10,914 nucleotides of DNA from NCBI GenBank assembly GCA_036939755.1, contig JALLAZ010004126.1, positions 1-10,914 on the forward strand, written 5' to 3'. Positions 8,301 through 10,914 of this stretch are shown one piece after another. The stretch comes from Stephanodiscus triporus (taxonomy: Eukaryota > Bacillariophyta > Thalassiosirophyceae > Thalassiosirales > Thalassiosiraceae). Position numbers and translations under genes: made by a program. Each line of letters starts with the position of its first letter. Position 1 is the first letter of the stretch. Under the pieces are notes generated by a model. It was not told the DNA's origin. It worked only from the letters and a program-made list of their open reading frames with translations, and ran no database searches.

Positions 8301-9770
8301 AAAGGACGCCCTCCAATTCCCCCTGGCCATGTCATCCCCGCTCTCTCCGCGATGCAGGGACACCCCGAATCCCCACGTCTCTGGGAGAAGCACGCTGATG
8401 CTATTCTTCGCGACCTTGGTCTTACTCCAACGGTCCACGAGCCATGCCTCTACACCGGACACATCGACGGACGACGTGTCATATTCAAGCGGCAGGTTGA
8501 CGACTTCGCAATTGCCGCGCCCGACGAAAGGACAGCCAACATTCTACTCGATCTGATCGATGACCAGCTATCAATTCCACTCAAACGTCAAGGTCTTCTA
8601 GATTTGTTCAATGGTATTGATGTCACCCAAACGAGGGACTACATCAAGATCGATTGCCACAGCTACATCAACAAATTCTGTGACAAGTACGTCTCCACAT
8701 GGCTCCACAAAGTCCCGATTACCGAGAATCGTCCAACCCCACTACCAACTGACCCGACTTGGATCAAGAAATTTAATGCTGCTGTGGGTCCTACAGATGA
8801 AAAAGAACAACATCAGTTGGCTACTAAAATGGAAATAAAATACAAAGCTGGCGTAGGCGAGCTCATCTGGGCAATGACAACATGCAGACCAGAAATTGCC
8901 TTCACTAGCGTTAAACTCTCCCAATCGAACTCGGCACCCGCGGAAATACACTATCACGGCCTTAAACACGCTATTCGATTCCTCTATATCACACGCAACG
9001 ACGGCATTTATTTCTGGCGAACACGCCCGCGCGATGAGCTTCCTGTGGGTCCTCTCCCGATTGTTAACAGCAATATTCAAGATCTACTGCTTGACGCCCG
9101 CCCTGACCATGACGCTCGGACAGCAGTAGCGTACGGAGATTCTGACTGGGCCTCTTGTGTCAAAACACGTCGTTCCTTTAGTGGTATCTGTATTCAACTT
9201 GCCGGTGGATCCATTGCATACAAAACAAAATTCCAACCTACCGTTGCTCTCTCTTCCACTGAAGCCGAATTCATGGCGGCCTGCGACGTTGGACGAATGA
9301 GCCTCTATGTACGCAGTATCCTATGGGACCTCGACGTACCACAGGAAGCAGCCACCATCGCATATGAAGACAATGACGGCTGTACGGCCATGGGCAATGC
9401 TCAGAAACCTACTCCCCGAACTCGTCACATTGATATTAAATACTTCGCCCTTTGTGATTGGGTTGAACGTGATCTGATCATCCTTGAACGCATCGATACA
9501 TCCATCAATCTTGCTGACCACCTAACAAAAATTCTCGGTCGAACTCTTTTCCATCGCCACGCTGACTACCTTTTAGGTCATGTTCCACCCAAATACTCAC
9601 CTGTGTACCGTCAAGCTATCACTACATATGGTGACCATTACAACGACATCGACAACTTTATTCCTGAGTCGTTTACTTCCCCCATTACTGCTCGTGCTGC
9701 ACGGATTTTTGCTCCAAACATTGATGAAATTCGAGGTAATCCGTGGCTTATAGTTCTTTGGCATGAGTGA
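5394..9770 (+). CDS. pol: Pol polyprotein: protease, integrase, reverse transcriptase, RNase H
   Basis: From the ATG at 5394 the product is 1458 residues. The true N-terminus may instead be read from gag through the UGA, adding the codons from 5271. Domains in order: aspartic protease with D-G-G-S-N at 76-80 (the usual form is D-S/T-G); a pre-integrase region with a poorly preserved HHCC zinc motif (about 248-305); integrase core with Asp311, Asp386 (R-T-D-Q-G-G-E) and Glu424 (S-P-S-Q-N-G-G-A-E); conserved integrase tail to about 545; proline-rich linker; a PDZ-like segment (about 688-766); reverse transcriptase (about 848-1100) with Asp939 and Q-V-D-D at 1034-1037 in place of Y-V-D-D; RNase H with Asp1249, Glu1290/1292, Asp1326 and Asp1375; and a C-terminal tail of about 80 residues. 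No stop or frameshift interrupts it. It cuts the polyprotein, copies RNA to DNA and inserts the copy into the host genome. Confidence 0.93.
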   Translation: MDTPPGSLAASLIRPPQCFIKRTVYQSSVLSAPETPQSTFDSVVHMIGSPRVYGINGNETTLVTVHSSGDPCPLVDGGSNICVTGDLHLLVETVDISPVSILVALDGVTLSIDDSITKRGLLPLTLSDGSIYYQPCYYCANLVETIISPAAVLASSDRFHYWTQVGCKDPNTPGTLQFTSRDGALSMTFDLNYHDGLYYCTSDVFTVDNDSPPRCHRTIAATAPTVRRSPPKFTPTTKARQIESEVWMLRFGSPGEHQLDVLPQHVIGTPSVFEYHPFRYVDFKEQAYVRKQAAQRTAERVPTCGAEFYMDFAFMRSSTEDYKRPNKTTDRVVVSYDGYSAHLVVVDGASRRVWAFLTQSKDPPIDILRAFLSRFGLQTGGLIRTDQGGELARSTAFRMMTLNEFKYVVEPTGADSPSQNGGAEIYNNTLAVKVRTLLYGSGLPAKFWSAALLHAVYLYNRLVHSALNMTPYEAWYGRKPNVTHLKTFGSRVCVKRTGTRRCKLDRHDFTGIFLGYTATDQNIVYLDLDSGLVKTCHHAVFDEAWYLQPSRPPAAQLLYDLGLESDTAFISLDGPLDEPLLLTPPGTIAPVTIPWPPRLPPSANSACSWKTPPLSLHAPLPLRLTATPTTIAARAARIKTPQKSMQSLSSDVVFEYSIGSHDMAMVYISPDPFYGAFEEELDLRKFNFAVHRTAGLCFFERDGRVVLASIDPSTPGARIPRWRTRIRGAWLIEIDGTRVSTIADVQEVFCRLHNTNAPNCVLLFSHPEITPDISNQGLPIISSSDFSQFTHDQLNNRVDLLEDGLRVLRTRKYDIVDSGDVLQYVTRVMKLTRGKLLRQDDWKDWQTSEYIQLDQYDAQGMFGDPVAVDSDDAVFFLVWTYAVKTLDGRKKARCVCDGSSRSGSVKVLDETYANSVDQTSSRLFYAVSAGENLLVFSADMSNAFAEAPPPKQGFYVRPDKAFHDWWVNHKGRPPIPPGHVIPALSAMQGHPESPRLWEKHADAILRDLGLTPTVHEPCLYTGHIDGRRVIFKRQVDDFAIAAPDERTANILLDLIDDQLSIPLKRQGLLDLFNGIDVTQTRDYIKIDCHSYINKFCDKYVSTWLHKVPITENRPTPLPTDPTWIKKFNAAVGPTDEKEQHQLATKMEIKYKAGVGELIWAMTTCRPEIAFTSVKLSQSNSAPAEIHYHGLKHAIRFLYITRNDGIYFWRTRPRDELPVGPLPIVNSNIQDLLLDARPDHDARTAVAYGDSDWASCVKTRRSFSGICIQLAGGSIAYKTKFQPTVALSSTEAEFMAACDVGRMSLYVRSILWDLDVPQEAATIAYEDNDGCTAMGNAQKPTPRTRHIDIKYFALCDWVERDLIILERIDTSINLADHLTKILGRTLFHRHADYLLGHVPPKYSPVYRQAITTYGDHYNDIDNFIPESFTSPITARAARIFAPNIDEIRGNPWLIVLWHE
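7455..7692 (+). other. PDZ-like domain inside pol, between integrase and reverse transcriptase
   Basis: Residues about 688-766 of Pol read in the order expected of a PDZ fold: a carboxylate-loop-like A-G-L-C-F, then G-R-V-V-L-A-S-I-D-P-S-T-P-G-A-R (compare the V..V..G.PA..AG.L part of PDZ domains), then R-G-A-W-L-I-E-I-D-G-T-R-V (compare GD.IL.VNG..V), then a helix-like D-V-Q-E-V-F-C-R-L and a closing strand C-V-L-L-F-S. Similarity is by pattern only. A role in binding a host C-terminal tail or a Pol peptide would be inference. Confidence 0.5.
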
Positions 9771-9772
9771 TC

Positions 9773-9797
9773 CAATCCATGATTACATCATGGATTG
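9773..9797 (+). other. Perfect 11-bp hairpin between pol stop and polypurine tract
   Basis: CAATCCATGAT at 9773-9783 and ATCATGGATTG at 9787-9797 are exact reverse complements with a 3-base spacer TAC. The hairpin begins two bases after the pol stop and ends one base before the G run of the polypurine tract. Possible roles are 3' end formation, RNA stability or positioning of plus-strand priming; none is shown. Confidence 0.75.
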
Positions 9798-9798
9798 T

Positions 9799-9805
9799 GG
9801 GGGGG
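9799..9805 (+). promoter_or_regulatory. Polypurine tract (plus-strand primer)
   Basis: A run of seven G directly abuts the TGTTAG start of the right LTR. Purine-rich sequence upstream (GGATTGTGG) extends it imperfectly. This is the expected place for the RNase H resistant primer used to start plus-strand DNA synthesis. Confidence 0.75.
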
Positions 9806-9895
9806 TGTTAGTATATACGTAGTAGTCTAAGTACTTAGCCTTCACTTCTACTCCTATCCTCTCATGCCTTCCATGACAGGGACCGGAGTCCTACA
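9806..9895 (+). repeat. Right (3') LTR, 90 bp, shared with a second element
   Basis: The segment begins TGTTAGTATATACGTAGTAG and ends GGAGTCCTACA like the left LTR. It differs by about half a dozen substitutions and an extra 9 bases near 9861-9870. It contains the perfect 12-bp palindrome CTAAGTACTTAG at 9827-9838, where the left copy has CTAAG-GAA-CTTAG. It is followed by GGTTAGAGC and leader-like sequence rather than flanking host DNA, so it also stands as the left LTR of the next, partial element. Confidence 0.85.
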
Positions 9896-10160
9896 GGTTA
9901 GAGCACCAAAACGCTTTGCGTTATAAAGCAAATACACCCACGCCCCGGAACATTGGGGATAATTGACCCCCATTTATTTTCTCTGTCGTGGGATAGGCTC
10001 GCACCATCGCCCCGCCGGTCCGCGCCGCTTCCTTCCTCACGTCCACAGGGTGGTGACATGTAATATCCTCCTTCCCCACACGTCCTGGGCGATTCTGTCT
10101 CTGTCGTGTGGTTGGCTTGCACCGTCGTCAAAGCGGTCCGCGCTTCTTCTCCCTCAAACA
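9896..10160 (+). other. Leader of the second element, with a 60-bp direct duplication
   Basis: Two units about 60 bases long (9980-10039 and 10098-10156, 118 bases apart) share TCTCTGTCGTG, GCACC, CGGTCCGCGC and a pyrimidine-rich end, with scattered differences. The first leader (around 2361-2395) has a single related segment with CTCGCACC and CCGCCGGTTCG. No coding sequence with an ATG is present in this stretch. Confidence 0.55.
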
Positions 10161-10900
10161 ATTGATCCTACTCCTACGGGCCCGTGCACCCGTGCCAGTT
10201 CCCAAAAAGCCAAACGGTCCGGCACCCCCTTGCCTACCACAAAAGGGGCGCCTCGACAACCTGCCACCCCCCGCACTACTCGGGCCCTGGCCCGCGGTCC
10301 CAAGGGTGTTTTTGTTCTCCTCCGCGATCAGGATGATGACACCGACGATGACAACACGGCCTTATCCCCCGAACTCCTCACCCACCCCGGAGACACCGGT
10401 GTCGATGGGGGGGGGGGCGCAACTGTTACTTCAGTCGATGATGCAGGGACCCCGCCACCCAAAACCGGTGACACCGCCAATAACGGGGGGGTGCTACGCC
10501 ACCCAAAACCGGCGACACCGATGATGAATGGGGGGGTGCTCCCACTACTTTTGTCGACGTCGCGGGAACCCAGCCGTCTCGGGATGAGGTCACCGCCTCC
10601 GTGTCTCTTGCCGCCCTTCAAGCTGCCCTTCGGGAGCAAACGGCCCACCTTGAGGCAGCCATGAATACGCGCTTTGCCTCCCTCCAAGAGGAAGTCAGGA
10701 ATAATTTCAGCCATGTGATGAAGTGCCTATTTAAACCCCTGGACGACAGGGTTACTGCTCTCAAGGCCCAGACAGACGAGTTCGCCGACAGGCTAACCGA
10801 AAAAGGGTCTGCCCTCTTGGCTATCGCCAGTAGCCGCAGAAAAATTAGCGGTGAGAACAATGGCAGCTCATGGTGCCCGCGTTCTCTGATTATCAGCTGA
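10161..10900 (+). pseudogene. gag: Broken gag-like coding region of the second element
   Basis: The first part (10161 to about 10480) reads in one frame as a proline-, threonine- and acid-rich segment with D-Q-D-D-D-T-D-D-D-N, similar in composition and position to residues 1-110 of the intact Gag. The second part (about 10490-10900) continues one frame over as a leucine- and alanine-rich, probably coiled-coil stretch (for example L-Q-E-E-V and D-R-V-T-A-L-K), matching the next segment of the intact Gag. The switch lies at or just before the first of two repeat units that are 44 and 45 bases long, so a one-base loss there explains the shift. No ATG opens the first part, and a TGA at 10898-10900 closes the second. 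A sequencing error in the repeats cannot be excluded for the shift, but the missing start suggests real decay. Confidence 0.6.
10453..10541 (+). repeat. Two tandem 44/45-bp units with G7 runs
   Basis: Units 10453-10496 and 10497-10541 share CGCCACCCAAAACCGG, GACACCG and a run of seven G followed by TGCT. The second unit is one base longer (45, a whole number of codons) between GACACCG and the G run. A more diverged relative precedes them near 10389-10420, with GACACCGG and an 11-G run at 10407-10417. The units encode a Pro/Lys/Thr/Gly-Asp-rich linker in the broken gag. Confidence 0.8.
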
Positions 10901-10914
10901 GTGTGAAAAGAAAA

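Larger units (their letters stand above)
2182..9895 (+). mobile_element. Complete Ty1/copia-class LTR retrotransposon (CoDi-like)
   Basis: The element has every expected part in order: LTR beginning TGTTAG and ending CTACA, primer-binding site directly after it, leader, gag, pol in the order protease, integrase, reverse transcriptase, RNase H (integrase before reverse transcriptase defines the copia class), polypurine tract and LTR. Both coding regions are uninterrupted apart from the UGA between gag and pol. It lies 80 bases after the stop codon of the host gene at 884-2101, in the same orientation, probably in or near that gene's 3' untranslated region. No target-site duplication is seen: ACTTT precedes the left LTR while GGTTA follows the right one. 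The two LTRs differ by several substitutions and a roughly 9-base indel. The wording of the pol product resembles the CoDi copia elements described from diatoms; the exact subfamily is not assigned. Confidence 0.93.
9806..10914 (+). mobile_element. Left end of a second, degenerate copia-class element (truncated by window)
   Basis: After the LTR at 9806-9895 comes a primer-site-like GGTTAGAGCACC, a TATA-like TATAAAG at 9922-9928 at the same relative place as TATATAG in the first element, a leader sharing the word CTCGCACC and a nearby CCGCCGGT with the first leader, and then a gag-like region with the same order of disordered acidic, then coiled-coil segments. It lacks an ATG for gag and has at least one frameshift and an early stop. 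No pol is reached before the window ends. Confidence 0.65.

Noticed and set aside
9896..9907. GGTTAGAGCACC as part of a tRNA gene (D-arm-like wording)
   Set aside because: No acceptor stem, anticodon arm or T-arm surrounds it, and its position directly after an LTR fits a primer-site remnant better.
10453..10541. Repeats as a CRISPR array
   Set aside because: There are only two complete units with no spacers between them, inside a gag-like coding context of a eukaryotic retroelement.

Overview
The window looks like nuclear DNA of a diatom or a close stramenopile relative. This rests on the long Ty1/copia-class polyprotein at 5394-9770, whose wording (the D-G-G-S-N protease motif, the QVDD reverse transcriptase motif, and a PDZ-like insert before the reverse transcriptase) matches the CoDi group of diatom copia elements as I remember it. 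No database search was possible. The base composition is moderate and one base is unresolved (N at 832).

Layout. Positions 1-517 hold no gene I can support; the only structure is a near-perfect 24-bp palindrome at 155-178. Positions 518-853 carry a weak small open frame with a signal-peptide-like start. Positions 884-2101 carry a convincing host gene, probably with one 105-bp in-frame intron (990-1094). It encodes a type II membrane protein with six N-glycosylation sequons, which I read as glycosyltransferase-like but of unknown specificity.

Only 80 bases after that gene's stop, on the same strand, begins a complete LTR retrotransposon (2182-9895). Its parts in order are: a short LTR, a primer-binding site resembling the half-tRNA type of Drosophila copia, an untranslated leader, an unusually long intact gag (935 codons), an intact pol (protease, integrase, PDZ-like insert, reverse transcriptase, RNase H; 1458 codons), a hairpin, a G-rich polypurine tract and a second LTR. 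Gag and pol lie in the same reading frame and are separated by a single UGA. Eight nucleotides after that UGA begins a 13-bp hairpin closing on four bases, the layout of programmed stop-codon readthrough. This is the most interesting feature of the window.

The second LTR (9806-9895) is not followed by a target-site duplication. It is followed by another primer-site-like motif, another leader and a broken gag-like region (10161-10900) that runs to the window end. The right-hand LTR therefore also serves as the left LTR of a second, decayed relative, giving a tandem or recombinant arrangement. The intact reading frames of the first element contrast with the visible divergence of its two LTRs.
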